The notes under the pieces were generated by a model. That model saw only the letters and a program-made list of their open reading frames with translations, searched no databases and was not told the DNA's origin. DNA of 64,000 nt, from NCBI GenBank assembly GCA_029239755.1, contig JARBUI010000019.1, positions 1-64,000 of the forward strand, written 5' to 3'. Position 1 is the first letter of the stretch, and each line of letters opens with the position of its first letter. A program made the position numbers and the translations under genes. Below are positions 52,666 to 62,046 of the stretch, one piece after another. The stretch is from Clostridia bacterium. GTDB taxonomy: Bacteria; Bacillota; Clostridia; Lachnospirales; Cellulosilyticaceae.

Positions 52666-54639
52666 TTATTCTTGTATTTTAATTGGTTGATAAGGAGTTC
52701 CGTCTCCTTTAAAATACTTGCTGAACATTTCATAATATTGAAGTCTTAAGCCCTGGATAAACACAACTAGTCCTTCAAGCGTAAGAATGAGCAGATTCCC
52801 AATTAATAGTATAAAAAATTTAAGTATGCTGTTCTCTGTCATTCTTGACATAACTAAAAAAGCTAAAAATAATCCTGCATGATTAAGTGCGAATGCACCT
52901 ATACGGATAAAAGATATGCCATTGCTTAATGCACTAAGTATTGTTTCTATTCCTTCAAAACCACTTTCTATATAGTAAGAAGTCTTATCTCCGTTTATAA
53001 GTGGTCTTTTCCCTTCTATCAAATGAGTTAATGGCTCCTTAAATATCATAATAATTAAAGTAATGAGCATAATACTAATAGGCACTAGGGCTGGAATAGG
53101 TATTATTTTTACAATAGTTACCGCTGTCATAATAAGTCCCATAAAAAACAAATAACCAACGATACCATTTTTTCCAAAGATACCTTCTTCAATATCACCT
53201 CTGCGAAGCGTATTGATAATGCCAATTATAAAACATACGGTAAGCGTAACTACCCCAAATATTACCCCTGCTAATAAGATAGGCATAATATTAGTTGGAT
53301 TTAGCGGACCTCCTTGTACTAAAGCTATTTCCTCAAGAATAGGAATATGCTCAATTCCAAAGATACTACCGTATACAAATCCAAATAAGATAGAACTCAT
53401 TCCAAGACGAGTGAGTACCCCTCCTGCTATTTCATTCTTTTTATACATAAATAGCCCTGCTAAAAAATAAACAAGTCCTTGTCCTATATCCCCAAACATA
53501 ATCCCAAACATGAGGCAAAAAGTAATGGTTAAGAATGGTGTGGGATCAATTTCATTATATGAAGGCAGTCCATATAGCTTAACAATGGTTTCAAATGGTT
53601 TGAAAAACCAGTTGTTTTTAAGAAGCGTAGGAGGCAAGAGCTGCCTTCCCGTTTCCTCCCTTGTCTTAAAAATAGCAACATACTTATCAGTAACATCTGC
53701 TACTATTTCTTCGAGTATTTCTTTGTCTTTTTTCCTTATCCAAGCATTCAGCATAAATACATTATTCCCGTGAATAATCTGCTCTTTAAGTTCAACTATT
53801 TTTTGCTCTAGTTTTATTCTTGTGTAGATTTTATTTAAACGAAGAATTGTTTCTTCTTTATTTTCAATAACACTCTTTTCCAAATAGATTATTTCTTGTT
53901 TTAACTCAGAAATCTTTTCATTCACAGCTTTACCAAGTTCCTCTTCGCTCCCTATTATCCCTTCCGGAATCAGAAGTTCGTGCCAATTCAATGATTTAAG
54001 AATTCTTTGAGTTTCTTCCTTAAACTCTTTTAAATAGAGAACAAGATAGATGTCTTCTCTTGAATCTTCAATATCCCCTACTTTGAAAACAACTGCACTG
54101 ATATTTTCATAATTTCTCTTGATATGAAGTTTGTTGTCTCTTGACAGCATACCTATTTCATATTCAAAATAATTCAGCTGGGTAAGCGAATGAAAATCTA
54201 TGGTTTTATGAATATATTTGATCTTTTCCTTGAAGGCTTCAAGTTCTCTTATACGTGCTCTTTTTTGCTTAATAATATCAATACTTGGTTCGATTTTATC
54301 TTTAACAAACTGCAAGTCATTAACTGCGTCACTAGCTCCATAATATTTAATATTCGTTTTATCTAATTTAAGCATTATATCTAAATCTGATGCTACTTGC
54401 ACTACGGTATTCTCAAGGACACTATATTTGCTTTCAATCTCTGAATAATTTTCCTGCTGTAATTCTTTACTGCTAGGTACTGCAATTTCATACTCATGAA
54501 TCATATAGTTGTTATCATATTCATTGCTGTGCTCTAAATTTAAATGAACATTTTCATATAAAACTAATTGCTGTAATATGGCATGTTCTTCCTCTAGTGA
54601 GCCTACTAGATTCAGCAATAACATTTTTTCAATAGCCAT
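52666..54639 (-). CDS. atpI: V-type ATPase subunit I (a-like stator)
   Basis: 657 residues. The N-terminal about 340 residues are soluble with coiled-coil arms (for example KEKIKYIHKTIDFHSLTQL). The C-terminal part has about seven or eight membrane helices from 365 on, starting with DPTPFLTITFCLMFGIMFGDIGQGLVYF, which is the family motif. The Arg that faces the proteolipid Glu should lie in ISFIRIGAFALNHAG (about 590). It lies between atpC and atpK. Confidence 0.94.
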   Translation of the reverse strand: MAIEKMLLLNLVGSLEEEHAILQQLVLYENVHLNLEHSNEYDNNYMIHEYEIAVPSSKELQQENYSEIESKYSVLENTVVQVASDLDIMLKLDKTNIKYYGASDAVNDLQFVKDKIEPSIDIIKQKRARIRELEAFKEKIKYIHKTIDFHSLTQLNYFEYEIGMLSRDNKLHIKRNYENISAVVFKVGDIEDSREDIYLVLYLKEFKEETQRILKSLNWHELLIPEGIIGSEEELGKAVNEKISELKQEIIYLEKSVIENKEETILRLNKIYTRIKLEQKIVELKEQIIHGNNVFMLNAWIRKKDKEILEEIVADVTDKYVAIFKTREETGRQLLPPTLLKNNWFFKPFETIVKLYGLPSYNEIDPTPFLTITFCLMFGIMFGDIGQGLVYFLAGLFMYKKNEIAGGVLTRLGMSSILFGFVYGSIFGIEHIPILEEIALVQGGPLNPTNIMPILLAGVIFGVVTLTVCFIIGIINTLRRGDIEEGIFGKNGIVGYLFFMGLIMTAVTIVKIIPIPALVPISIMLITLIIMIFKEPLTHLIEGKRPLINGDKTSYYIESGFEGIETILSALSNGISFIRIGAFALNHAGLFLAFLVMSRMTENSILKFFILLIGNLLILTLEGLVVFIQGLRLQYYEMFSKYFKGDGTPYQPIKIQE

Positions 54640-54658
54640 GTATAGCTTCCTCCGCTCT

Positions 54659-55696
54659 TTATATAGTATGAACCAAATATTTCTTCAGCTCATTTTCCGA
54701 CAAAGTATATCTTATCCCTTCTGTAAGTGCAATCAAATCCTGCACTTCTATATAAAGTGTATATATATACGCTAAAGACGTGGCAATACTTTCCCCATTA
54801 TCATTTAGTTTCATGATATACTGATAGATATGCTTATAAATGACACGATCTAAAAATGCATCATTTTCTTCCTCAAAGAGTGAGTACGAAAGATACTTTT
54901 TAGCAAGCTTTTTAAATTCCTCTAAATTTTTAACATAACTTAAGTTCTTTAATTTTTGATAGGTAAGCTTATTCCCAAATGGCATACTATAGATAAGTAT
55001 TTCTTCTGGAGAAATATCGTAGTACTTAATGGCTCTATAAATCCACTGCACATTAATAAAGTCTACTTGAGTACCAATCATTTTTCTTGCTATTTCTTTG
55101 TCCTTTGGAGAAAGGCCTTCTGCCTTTTCCATAAGCTCCTTGTAAAACAATATATAGAGCTTCATTTCCATATGAAATTCTCTTTTTATCACATCTTCTT
55201 GTACCATCGTTTTGAGTGCATCATAGTATACTGTTCCCTTAAGGGCTTCAATAAACTGTACAACAGTTCTGCAGCCTAATAGTTTTGGATAAATAGATAA
55301 TCCATACTTTGATGAGTGAGTAAAAAAACGTTCTATTTCATCAATATTTTCATTTCTTGAAATACTACGCAGCAGTAATTGTAAGTCATTTATTTCAGAC
55401 TCCATCAAAAAAGTTTTGAAAAACTCTTTATAAGCTCCTGAAAAATAATGAAGCATACTTTCTATTTCTTTTACTATATAGCGTTCTAAAATAACTTCTA
55501 AATCAGTTCTATGAAGCTCATCTATTCTATGTTCATTTACAAGATTTTTATAACCTGGCCTTTTTTTCAGAAAATCTGTAACCTGCGAAACGGACTTAAG
55601 TTCTAAAACTTTTCCCCATTCTTTGTCTAATAGCAAATTTTTTCTTCTTGACTTTAATTTAGTATTAATCGTTCTATAAGCTGCAAAAGGGTTCAC
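54659..55696 (-). CDS. atpC: V-type ATPase subunit C (d/AC39-like)
   Basis: 345 residues. A GTG start is chosen because GGAGGG lies just upstream, giving MNPFAAYRTINTKLKSRRKNLL; the frame continues 19 codons further but overlaps the previous gene. The protein is all-helical and links the rotor ring with the stalk. FAAYRTINTKLKSR at the N-terminus and SLAYIYTLYIEVQDLIALTEGIRY at the C-terminus are conserved in the family. Confidence 0.9.
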   Translation of the reverse strand: MNPFAAYRTINTKLKSRRKNLLLDKEWGKVLELKSVSQVTDFLKKRPGYKNLVNEHRIDELHRTDLEVILERYIVKEIESMLHYFSGAYKEFFKTFLMESEINDLQLLLRSISRNENIDEIERFFTHSSKYGLSIYPKLLGCRTVVQFIEALKGTVYYDALKTMVQEDVIKREFHMEMKLYILFYKELMEKAEGLSPKDKEIARKMIGTQVDFINVQWIYRAIKYYDISPEEILIYSMPFGNKLTYQKLKNLSYVKNLEEFKKLAKKYLSYSLFEEENDAFLDRVIYKHIYQYIMKLNDNGESIATSLAYIYTLYIEVQDLIALTEGIRYTLSENELKKYLVHTI

Positions 55697-55697
55697 T

Positions 55698-56015
55698 TTA
55701 TCCCTCCACCATAAACAATTCGCTAAATATTTTATCCAGCAGCGCATCCTCAATTTGAAGGTAACGATTTTCTATAAGGAGTGCAGCCTGTTTACTTTTT
55801 TCCTCTTCAATTTTGTATTGTCCCATACCACTCTCTACAATTTGATTATAGAGTTCTTCTGCCCTTGCATTCGCTTTTTTAAGTACATCTTCTTTATATA
55901 TTTTCATTTGTTCTTCATAATGTTCTCTTTTTAATCTAAGTGATTCTTCATTAGTATGTTTGGTATTTAGTGCAGTAGAATCAATTTGTATAATCTGTTT
56001 AATAATATCTTCCAT
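55698..56015 (-). CDS. V-type ATPase subunit G/H-like stalk protein
   Basis: 105 residues, predicted to be one long charged helix (about 10-100, for example EESLRLKREHYEEQMKIYKEDVLKKANARAEEL). It has the size, composition and position of the small peripheral-stalk subunit that pairs with subunit E. It is the first gene of the operon and ends one base before the atpC start. Naming varies (NtpF, AhaH), so no symbol is given. Confidence 0.82.
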   Translation of the reverse strand: MEDIIKQIIQIDSTALNTKHTNEESLRLKREHYEEQMKIYKEDVLKKANARAEELYNQIVESGMGQYKIEEEKSKQAALLIENRYLQIEDALLDKIFSELFMVEG

Positions 56016-56472
56016 AAAAGGCCCCCTAGATCAATGGTATTTTTTTATACATACTCATTCATTGAATAACTGTTTATATTTTATCACTTTCTTATAAAAA
56101 ATAAAGTGTTATTTTACGTTTCTGTATAGTATTCACTCTTCTATAAAAATATATCTTTTTCATTCAACATGTATATAATTTAATACTCCCTGTTATTCAA
56201 CTATTAATATTATTAACAACCTCTTTTAAATTAATCCTATATAAATTAATAATATGAAATATTATTGTTAATTTTGTTTATAATAAGAGCTTTTTTTTGT
56301 TAGTTTTTTAATATAACTTGACGATTTCTGTATATTTTTAATAATTGTTGCTTGTATAATATATAACCTATTTTATAAACTTAGAATAAATACTAAAATA
56401 TTCTTATATCTTAAAATAACAAAAAATCCTATGTCATTTTATAGACATAAGATTTCTTATTAATATATTTTA
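56016..56472. other. AT-rich leader region of the V-ATPase operon
   Basis: 457 bases of very AT-rich DNA upstream of the ATPase operon. It must hold the operon promoter, but several TATAAT-like hexamers compete and no single choice is convincing. No ORF was seen. Its right end holds the terminator of the upstream membrane-protein gene. Confidence 0.5.
56421..56454 (-). terminator. Terminator after the 169-residue membrane protein gene
   Basis: AATCTTATGTC pairs with GACATAGGATT (one G-U pair) and is followed by TTTTTG on the minus strand. Confidence 0.7.
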
Positions 56473-56982
56473 TTATTTATCTTTAGTTAGATTCTGAATA
56501 ACATTTTTAAATTGTTCTCTATTCTTCCCGAAGACCAATAACTTTGCATAATTATAACTATCAATCTCTTTGGTAAAAGTTATATCGTAGGAGGTAAAAC
56601 CTTTTCTTTCTTTTAATTTAAAGGTCTCTATTTCTCCTTTTTCAAGCTCATATCCTGATAGGAGGATCTTTTCATTTTCATTAGAAAGGAGTATGTTTAA
56701 AACACTATTGATTATAGTAAAACCAATAACCAGTAATGTGATAAGGATGCTCGCTTTATTGATAGGTTTTCCTCCCTTTAACGCCGCTATGTTAATAAAG
56801 AGTGTCACCACGATACATATAAAACTTACTGTGGTAAAAAAATCTTTTTTAATGACCAGCAGCTTTATACTATCATTATTTTGCTTTTTAAATGCCTCTG
56901 TCTTAGTATTATTAATAACTCTAAGCATACAAACGAGTATGTAAATAATGCCTATAAGATAGTATGACCATTTAATATCCAC
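56473..56982 (-). CDS. Small membrane protein of unknown function
   Basis: 169 residues. Three hydrophobic helices (about 5-22, 47-68 and 78-98) are followed by a soluble domain of about 70 residues with ELEKGEIETFKLKERKGFTSYDITFTKEIDSYNYAKLLVFGK, which looks like a beta-rich fold. AAAGGAG precedes the ATG. It lies between the SEC-C gene and the ATPase operon and has its own terminator. No family is recognised. Confidence 0.75.
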   Translation of the reverse strand: MDIKWSYYLIGIIYILVCMLRVINNTKTEAFKKQNNDSIKLLVIKKDFFTTVSFICIVVTLFINIAALKGGKPINKASILITLLVIGFTIINSVLNILLSNENEKILLSGYELEKGEIETFKLKERKGFTSYDITFTKEIDSYNYAKLLVFGKNREQFKNVIQNLTKDK

Positions 56983-57009
56983 TTTTTTACTCCTTTCTTA
57001 TATACATTT

Positions 57010-57036
57010 AAAAATAACTGCCAATTAAGCAGTTAT
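57010..57036 (-). terminator. Terminator after the SEC-C gene
   Basis: ATAACTGC pairs with GCAGTTAT and is followed by TTTTTA on the minus strand. Part of the stem overlaps the stop codon. Confidence 0.6.
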
Positions 57037-57539
57037 TTCATACAACATTGTTTGTATTTTTTCCCGCTGCCGCAAGTGCAAGGGTCATTACGTCCTACTT
57101 TTTTCTCTTTTACAACTGTTTTAGTTTTATTATACTCTTTTTTAATTGAAGTTCTCTCATCAGCTGATAAAAGTTCTGACCATTGTGGAAGATTATAGAG
57201 CCATTCTGCTTTTGCGTCTAACATATTCCAATAAAGCTTTTCTAAGTCAAAATCTAACTTCACAGAAGACTCCCCTGTTAGGTCATCAAGGTTATATTCT
57301 CCATTTTTAAGACTTGAATTAATACCATCTACAAACCCTAAAAATTCGATTTCATCCATATTAAAACGTTTACCAAGTTCTGAGATAGTTCCTTCTACGA
57401 TTTCTTCCCTATTAGAAAGCATATAGTCATAAACATCTCTTTCTCTTGCTAAATAATTCTCAACTACTTTCTTATATTCTTCTACTGATCTTTCTTTAGC
57501 ATCTTCACCATAATTATTCCATTGTTCATATAAAGTCAT
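57033..57539 (-). CDS. SEC-C metal-binding domain protein
   Basis: 168 residues. The C-terminus [21 protein letters not shown] is a SEC-C zinc motif (C-x-C-x8-C-C), known from the tail of SecA. The first about 140 residues form a helical domain ([14 protein letters not shown]..., with two NMD/NML helices) found in clostridial proteins of this kind. Such proteins may bind ribosomes or SecB-like partners; the role is unknown. GGAG precedes the ATG, 14 bases after the flavin reductase stop. Confidence 0.88.
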   Translation of the reverse strand: MTLYEQWNNYGEDAKERSVEEYKKVVENYLARERDVYDYMLSNREEIVEGTISELGKRFNMDEIEFLGFVDGINSSLKNGEYNLDDLTGESSVKLDFDLEKLYWNMLDAKAEWLYNLPQWSELLSADERTSIKKEYNKTKTVVKEKKVGRNDPCTCGSGKKYKQCCMK

Positions 57540-57553
57540 TACAATTCTCCTTT

Positions 57554-58054
57554 TTACTTTAAATAGGTGCCTACTATTTCACCATAGTAGAGTACGTGAT
57601 AGTTATTATCATTATAGAATGTTGTTGCCATGTCAGGCATAATCGTTTGACTGGTAACTTCTTGTCTGCTAATAATTTTACATTCATAATGTAACTCACA
57701 TTCCCCGACAAGAGGTGCATTCACCTTATGGGCTTTTAATTTGGTAAGATTCAAATCCTGCCATTTATCACAGTCTCTTCCCGACTTGCTTCCACAATAA
57801 CCTAATTCTTTTTTAAGATTAGCCTGCAGTGGAATACTCACCGTAAAACAGTCTGACGCCTCAATTAATCTATAAGTATGTCTTGAGTATCTTACCATAA
57901 CCATAAAAATAGGTTTTCCCCACATAAAGCCAATGGTCCCCCATCCAATTGTCATGGTATTATCTTCATTACCATCAGACACACTTAAGAATGCTCCTTT
58001 CGGAAGCGCTTCTAGTACTTCTTTAGCATACTCATTATACATTACTTCTTTCAC
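57554..58054 (-). CDS. Flavin reductase-like FMN-binding protein
   Basis: 166 residues with a GTG start placed eight bases after GGAG; an earlier GTG overlaps that site. The fold is a split barrel: [35 protein letters not shown] (about 25-65) is the FMN-binding signature with the conserved R-H-T. FTVSIPL and the [12 protein letters not shown] turn follow. It may transfer electrons in anaerobic metabolism. It is on the same strand as the SEC-C gene. Confidence 0.9.
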   Translation of the reverse strand: MKEVMYNEYAKEVLEALPKGAFLSVSDGNEDNTMTIGWGTIGFMWGKPIFMVMVRYSRHTYRLIEASDCFTVSIPLQANLKKELGYCGSKSGRDCDKWQDLNLTKLKAHKVNAPLVGECELHYECKIISRQEVTSQTIMPDMATTFYNDNNYHVLYYGEIVGTYLK

Positions 58055-58129
58055 TTTTACCACTCCTTATTTTTACATATTATCCATCATTCTATACAAT
58101 TTATATATATGGAATAGGAGCTTGTGTTA

Positions 58130-59611
58130 TTATATTAAAAAACCTCTTACGATGTCTTTCATTTCACTAACTTCACATACTGTCTGATGTTTGATAGGTC
58201 TTTCTGCTATTTGATCCATAGCTTGTGGCATATCTCCTTTTATCAGTTTATGCATTTCTTCTAACAATGTGAAGTCATCTGTTTTTTCATGTTTGCTATC
58301 TATCGCTGTCATAACACTGTTTGTAAACTTATAAGGACTTGCAGTAGATATAATCACACTAGGCACTGTATCTTCTGTTTCTTTAGTATACTGGTCATAA
58401 ACGGCATAGGCTACTGCCGTATGTGTATCCATAAGATATCCATCCTCTTCATATACCTTTTTTATATAAGCTTTTGTTGTTTCATCATCCGCATAACCAC
58501 CATAAAAGTCTGAAAGCTCATTTTTCATACTTTCTGTAATAGCATACTTCCCTTCATTCTTTAGATTGTTCATCATATCTGTTACAAGTTTTGTATCTTC
58601 GCCGCTTATATGATAAAGAAGTCTTTCAAGATTACTTGAAATAAGAATATCCATAGAAGGAGAAATAGTGAGATGGAAATCCCTGTTTCTATCGTAGATT
58701 CCTTCTTCAAAAAAATCAAACAGGACTTTGTTAGTATTAGATGCACATATAAATTTGTTAATAGGGAGCCCCATATTTTTAGCGTAATAGCCCGCAAGGA
58801 TATTTCCAAAATTACCTGTTGGCACTACCACATTCATTGGTTCTCCGCTTTTTAGTTTACCCTCTCTTATTAATTTTGTATAGGCAGCAAAATAATAAAC
58901 TACTTGTGGTACCAATCTTCCTATATTAATAGAATTTGCAGAAGAAAACTTATACTCTTTATCAGCAACTTCTTTCTCAAATGCTTTATCAGAAAAAATT
59001 TCTTTTACGCCAGTCTGGCAGTCGTCAAAATTCCCTTTTACTCCTACGACTAAAGTGTTTTCTCCTTCTTGAGTAACCATCTGTCTCTTTTGAACTTCAC
59101 TTACACCTTCTTCTGGAAAAAATACAATAATTTTAGTTCCTTCTACATTTGCAAAACCTTCTAATGCAGCTTTACCTGTATCTCCTGAAGTCGCTGTTAA
59201 AATAACAATATCTTTGCTTTCTTTATTATACTTTTTACTTGTCAGCATAAAATAAGGCAGTATTGATAATGCCATATCTTTAAAAGCTATAGTTGGTCCA
59301 TGAAAAAGTTCCAAAAAGTTTGCCGTCTTAGTAGTTACTAAAGGGGTAATCTCCTCATTATCAAATTTTTCATCATATGCATGTTCAATACAATATTTTA
59401 AATCCTTTTCTTCTATATCCTCAAAAAACAATTTAATAACACGATACGCAAGCTCTTTATAATCCCATGAATTTGCCTCTTCAAGATTAAAGTCTATTTT
59501 AGGAATACTTACAGGAACAAATAGTCCTCCCTCTTCTGATATGCCTTGAAGGATCGCTTGTGTAGCTGTAATATTTTCTAATTTTTTTCTAGTACTTGTA
59601 TAAAGACTCAT
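58130..59611 (-). CDS. thrC: Threonine synthase
   Basis: 493 residues, the longer group of threonine synthases. It turns O-phosphohomoserine into threonine using PLP. LFHGPTIAFKDMALSIL (about 102-118) contains the PLP-binding Lys; TATSGDTGKAAL and VPTGNFGNILAGYYAKNMG are the phosphate and PLP loops. The N-terminal TRKKLENITATQAILQG start is typical. No thrA or thrB is nearby, and no T-box leader can be seen upstream. Confidence 0.97.
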   Translation of the reverse strand: MSLYTSTRKKLENITATQAILQGISEEGGLFVPVSIPKIDFNLEEANSWDYKELAYRVIKLFFEDIEEKDLKYCIEHAYDEKFDNEEITPLVTTKTANFLELFHGPTIAFKDMALSILPYFMLTSKKYNKESKDIVILTATSGDTGKAALEGFANVEGTKIIVFFPEEGVSEVQKRQMVTQEGENTLVVGVKGNFDDCQTGVKEIFSDKAFEKEVADKEYKFSSANSINIGRLVPQVVYYFAAYTKLIREGKLKSGEPMNVVVPTGNFGNILAGYYAKNMGLPINKFICASNTNKVLFDFFEEGIYDRNRDFHLTISPSMDILISSNLERLLYHISGEDTKLVTDMMNNLKNEGKYAITESMKNELSDFYGGYADDETTKAYIKKVYEEDGYLMDTHTAVAYAVYDQYTKETEDTVPSVIISTASPYKFTNSVMTAIDSKHEKTDDFTLLEEMHKLIKGDMPQAMDQIAERPIKHQTVCEVSEMKDIVRGFLI

Positions 59612-59821
59612 TGGCTATCTCCTTTTCTTTAAACTTCTGTGTTCTGCATAATGCGACTTTTTATATATGTGATTATAACATTTTATTGAATAAATGCAAA
59701 ATAATATTAACTAATTAACTATTTTTTACTATTTTGCAAGCGATACTTAAATCTAAATAAAAATCCCCTTTTATCTAAGTACTATAAAATAAGTGATTAT
59801 GTATTTTTTCGACTTATTTGT

Positions 59822-59850
59822 AACATAACTGTCAAAAGTTTCATACCTTA
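59822..59850 (+). promoter_or_regulatory. Possible mother-cell sporulation promoter
   Basis: CATACCTTA (59842-59850) matches the -10 of sigma E/K promoters (CATAnnnTA), and AAC lies 17 bases upstream where sigma K expects an AC. It is about 80 bases before the first Cys-rich gene. The rest of the 317-base gap between thrC and that gene shows no ORF or leader. Confidence 0.4.
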
Positions 59851-59928
59851 TAGTAGAGAAAAATAATGCGGTATACATTCCGCTTCTCTATAGTCCATTA
59901 AAGTCATAAATTATTAGGAGGTATTTTT

Positions 59929-60117
59929 ATGGGATATCAACATGATATAGGATGTCTTGTGAATCAAAGAGTAATTATTAGAGTCGATCGTTGTAGTTAC
60001 TGTGTAATTATAGCACAAATTTGCCCATGTTATATAAGAGCAATCGAACTTGGCAGTGGCAATGTTAAATATTTTAACTTCGATCGTATAGACTACATTG
60101 AGGATCTTTTACCTTAA
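59929..60117 (+). CDS. Short paralogue of a Cys-rich, possibly spore-surface protein
   Basis: 62 residues, with AGGAGG eight bases before the ATG. The sequence LVNQRVIIRVDRCSYCVIIAQICPCYIRAIEL...VKYFNFDRIDYIEDLLP matches the C-terminal domain of the next gene over its full length, including three of the cysteines and the YFN-RxDxIEDxLP ending. It therefore represents the bare domain. The domain is predicted to be a small beta barrel. Proximity to a sporulation-type promoter suggests a coat or exosporium role; no database family is recognised. Confidence 0.8.
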   Translation: MGYQHDIGCLVNQRVIIRVDRCSYCVIIAQICPCYIRAIELGSGNVKYFNFDRIDYIEDLLP

Positions 60118-60164
60118 TTGTAATCTCGGTTTAATTTTCATATCATTAATAAGGAGGATTTAAT

Positions 60165-60617
60165 ATGAGTTGTTGTAGAAAAAATCAAGGAAATTTTTAT
60201 ACTCGCCCTTTTGACGGCACTGCTAATCCTTATGTAGCTGGTGCTACTAGTCCTTATGGTTATGGCCCTTGCCCAAGTGCTGTTAGCCCTTATGGACCAG
60301 ATCAATGTGATAACGTAGGAGATTATTGCGTAAATGTATGCCCAGACAATTTACCTCATCAACCAATTGGTGTAGGCGGCATATCCAGCCCATGCTATAA
60401 TAATACTGATGTACCTTGTGGATGCAGTTTAAGAGACGCTGCTTGCAGACTTATTAATCAGAGAACGATTATCCATGTTGAAGGCTGCAAAATGTGCGTA
60501 ATTATTATTGCTGTTGGCAAATGCTTTATTAAAGCAGTTAACTATGCTAATAATAAGGTTGTATACTTTAACTTGAATCGTGTAGACAGTATCGAAGATG
60601 TACTTCCACGTTGCTAA
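60165..60617 (+). CDS. Cys-rich two-domain putative spore-surface protein
   Basis: 150 residues. The N-terminal about 90 residues are Pro-, Gly-, Tyr- and Cys-rich (MSCCRKNQGNFYTRP, then SPYGYGPCPSAVSPYGP), like many spore-coat proteins. The C-terminal about 55 residues (LINQRTIIHVEGCKMCVIII...YFNLNRVDSIEDVLPRC) repeat the single domain of the preceding gene. AAGGAGG precedes the ATG. The two genes are 47 bases apart and probably co-transcribed, ending at a strong terminator. At least ten cysteines could form disulfide cross-links. The coat assignment is inference. Confidence 0.8.
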   Translation: MSCCRKNQGNFYTRPFDGTANPYVAGATSPYGYGPCPSAVSPYGPDQCDNVGDYCVNVCPDNLPHQPIGVGGISSPCYNNTDVPCGCSLRDAACRLINQRTIIHVEGCKMCVIIIAVGKCFIKAVNYANNKVVYFNLNRVDSIEDVLPRC

Positions 60618-60644
60618 TCATTTAAATTAAATACTAGCGTATTT

Positions 60645-60685
60645 AAAATGCCAGCAGATAGTTTACTATCTGCTGGCATTTTTAT
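60645..60685 (+). terminator. Terminator after the Cys-rich gene pair
   Basis: ATGCCAGCAGATAG and CTATCTGCTGGCAT form a perfect 14-bp stem with a four-base loop, followed by TTTTTA. Confidence 0.88.
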
Positions 60686-60711
60686 AAATCTCATTTAAGA
60701 GCTGTACTAAA

Positions 60712-61362
60712 TTAATTTCGCCTGATGTCTCCTAGTTTCTTCTTAATTCTTTGAAGGGCATTATCAATAGCTTTTACGGGTTTATCCAGCAGATGTGCTA
60801 TTTCATGATAATTTTCTCCTTGGGTATAAAGATTAAGAACTTCCCATTCTAACTTACTGAGCGCCTTTAAGATATGTTCATTTAGAACCTTAAGATTCTC
60901 TTGATTGATAACTTCATCCTCTGGAGTTACACATTCATTATTTTTTATGATGTCCATCAGCGTAATACTTTCTTCTTCCTCATCTGTACTTTTACTGCTA
61001 ATTGGAAGGTTTAATGAAATACTTGTATTAAGGGGCATATGCTTTTGCCTGGATACCATTTTAAAAGCTGTACTAATTTGTCTTGTAATACATATTGTTG
61101 CAAAAGACTTAAAACTTGTTTCTTTATTTGGATTATAATCGCATATCGCTTTAAATAGGCCAATCATTCCTTCTTGAACAAGGTCTTCTTTATCAGCTCC
61201 AATAAAATAATTTGCTTTTATTTTAGCCCTGACAAACTTCTTATAACGCTGTACTAAAACTTCAACGGCTTCTTTTTGGTCATTGCGATATAAATGTATA
61301 AGCTCTTCGTCTGACATTAACTCTAGTCCTTTAATATTAAGACTTTGCTCCTTAATAATCAT
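60712..61362 (-). CDS. sigH: RNA polymerase sigma-H factor
   Basis: 216 residues, with GGAGGGG six bases before the ATG. Region 2 has LVQRYKKFVRAKIKANYFIGADKEDLVQEGMIGLFKAICDYNP; region 4 has LSKLEWEVLNLYTQGENYHEIAHLLDKPVKAIDNALQRIKKKL. The size and the L-Y-x-Q-G-x-x-Y-x-E motif are those of sporulation SigH. It starts early sporulation genes, including spoIIA in Bacillus. It follows the YacP gene, and the rlmB-yacP-sigH order matches the Bacillus genome. Confidence 0.95.
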   Translation of the reverse strand: MIIKEQSLNIKGLELMSDEELIHLYRNDQKEAVEVLVQRYKKFVRAKIKANYFIGADKEDLVQEGMIGLFKAICDYNPNKETSFKSFATICITRQISTAFKMVSRQKHMPLNTSISLNLPISSKSTDEEEESITLMDIIKNNECVTPEDEVINQENLKVLNEHILKALSKLEWEVLNLYTQGENYHEIAHLLDKPVKAIDNALQRIKKKLGDIRRN

Positions 61363-61375
61363 CCTGCACCCCTCC

Positions 61376-61897
61376 TTAATCTACTTTACCTCTTCGGAGT
61401 TTCTCCATTTTTTCTAATGTTTCCTTATTCATCCAACTTTCCAGCGGATTATTTTTTACCTGAGGATGCGTATTAATGTATGTTTTGTTCGTTTGTCTTT
61501 TAAGCTGTATTTCTTCCAGTAGTTCTGCAGCAGATACTCTAATAGCTCCTGCACCTAAAATAATAACTTGTTCTGTTGCGTCAGACGTAGCAACTCTAAC
61601 TTTATATTTTCTATGAATAGCCTTGGCTGTTTTTTCTATGTATTCATCTGCTGTTTCTTTTTCTTTTGTATATATAATATCTACATATTTGTTAAATGAG
61701 ATAACTTGTCCCAAATTTCCCTTTACATTATAGGCATCGAACACAATAATTATTTGTTCTCCTATATATCCCTGGTGATCAATTAAAATTTGCACTAACT
61801 TATCTCTTGCATGATCTAAATTCTCTTTAGCTATTTTATTTAAATATTCCCATCCAAACACCATATTATAACCGTCAACTAGCAAAAATGTTTCCAC
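61376..61897 (-). CDS. YacP/Rae1-type NYN-domain ribonuclease
   Basis: 173 residues of the NYN (PIN-like) family. FLLVDGYNMVFGW (4-16) has the first catalytic Asp; IIVFDAYNVKG and TADEYIEKTAKA hold further acidic residues, and ATSDATEQVIILGAGA is the last motif. In Bacillus, Rae1 cuts mRNA in the ribosomal A site. It stands between rlmB and sigH as in Bacillus. Confidence 0.92.
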   Translation of the reverse strand: METFLLVDGYNMVFGWEYLNKIAKENLDHARDKLVQILIDHQGYIGEQIIIVFDAYNVKGNLGQVISFNKYVDIIYTKEKETADEYIEKTAKAIHRKYKVRVATSDATEQVIILGAGAIRVSAAELLEEIQLKRQTNKTYINTHPQVKNNPLESWMNKETLEKMEKLRRGKVD

Positions 61898-62001
61898 TTA
61901 TGTCCTCCTCTCACCTCCATAATAGGTATTATTTCTAGTATACTATAAAAAAATTTTTCTGTTAATAGTATAATACAAAAGAGATTACTAGGCTCAAGAA
62001 G

Positions 62002-62045
62002 AAAAAGAAACACAAGGGGAGATACCATCTCCTCTTGTGTTTTTA
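62002..62045 (-). terminator. Terminator after rlmB
   Basis: ACACAAGAGGAGA and TCTCCCCTTGTGT form a stem with one G-U/mismatch pair and a five-base loop, followed by TTTCTTTTTC on the minus strand. The plus side is also T-rich. Confidence 0.75.
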
Positions 62046-62046
62046 A

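Noticed and set aside
59612-59928. T-box riboswitch before thrC
   Set aside because: No T-box core (AGGGTGG-like) or antiterminator structure was found on the minus strand.
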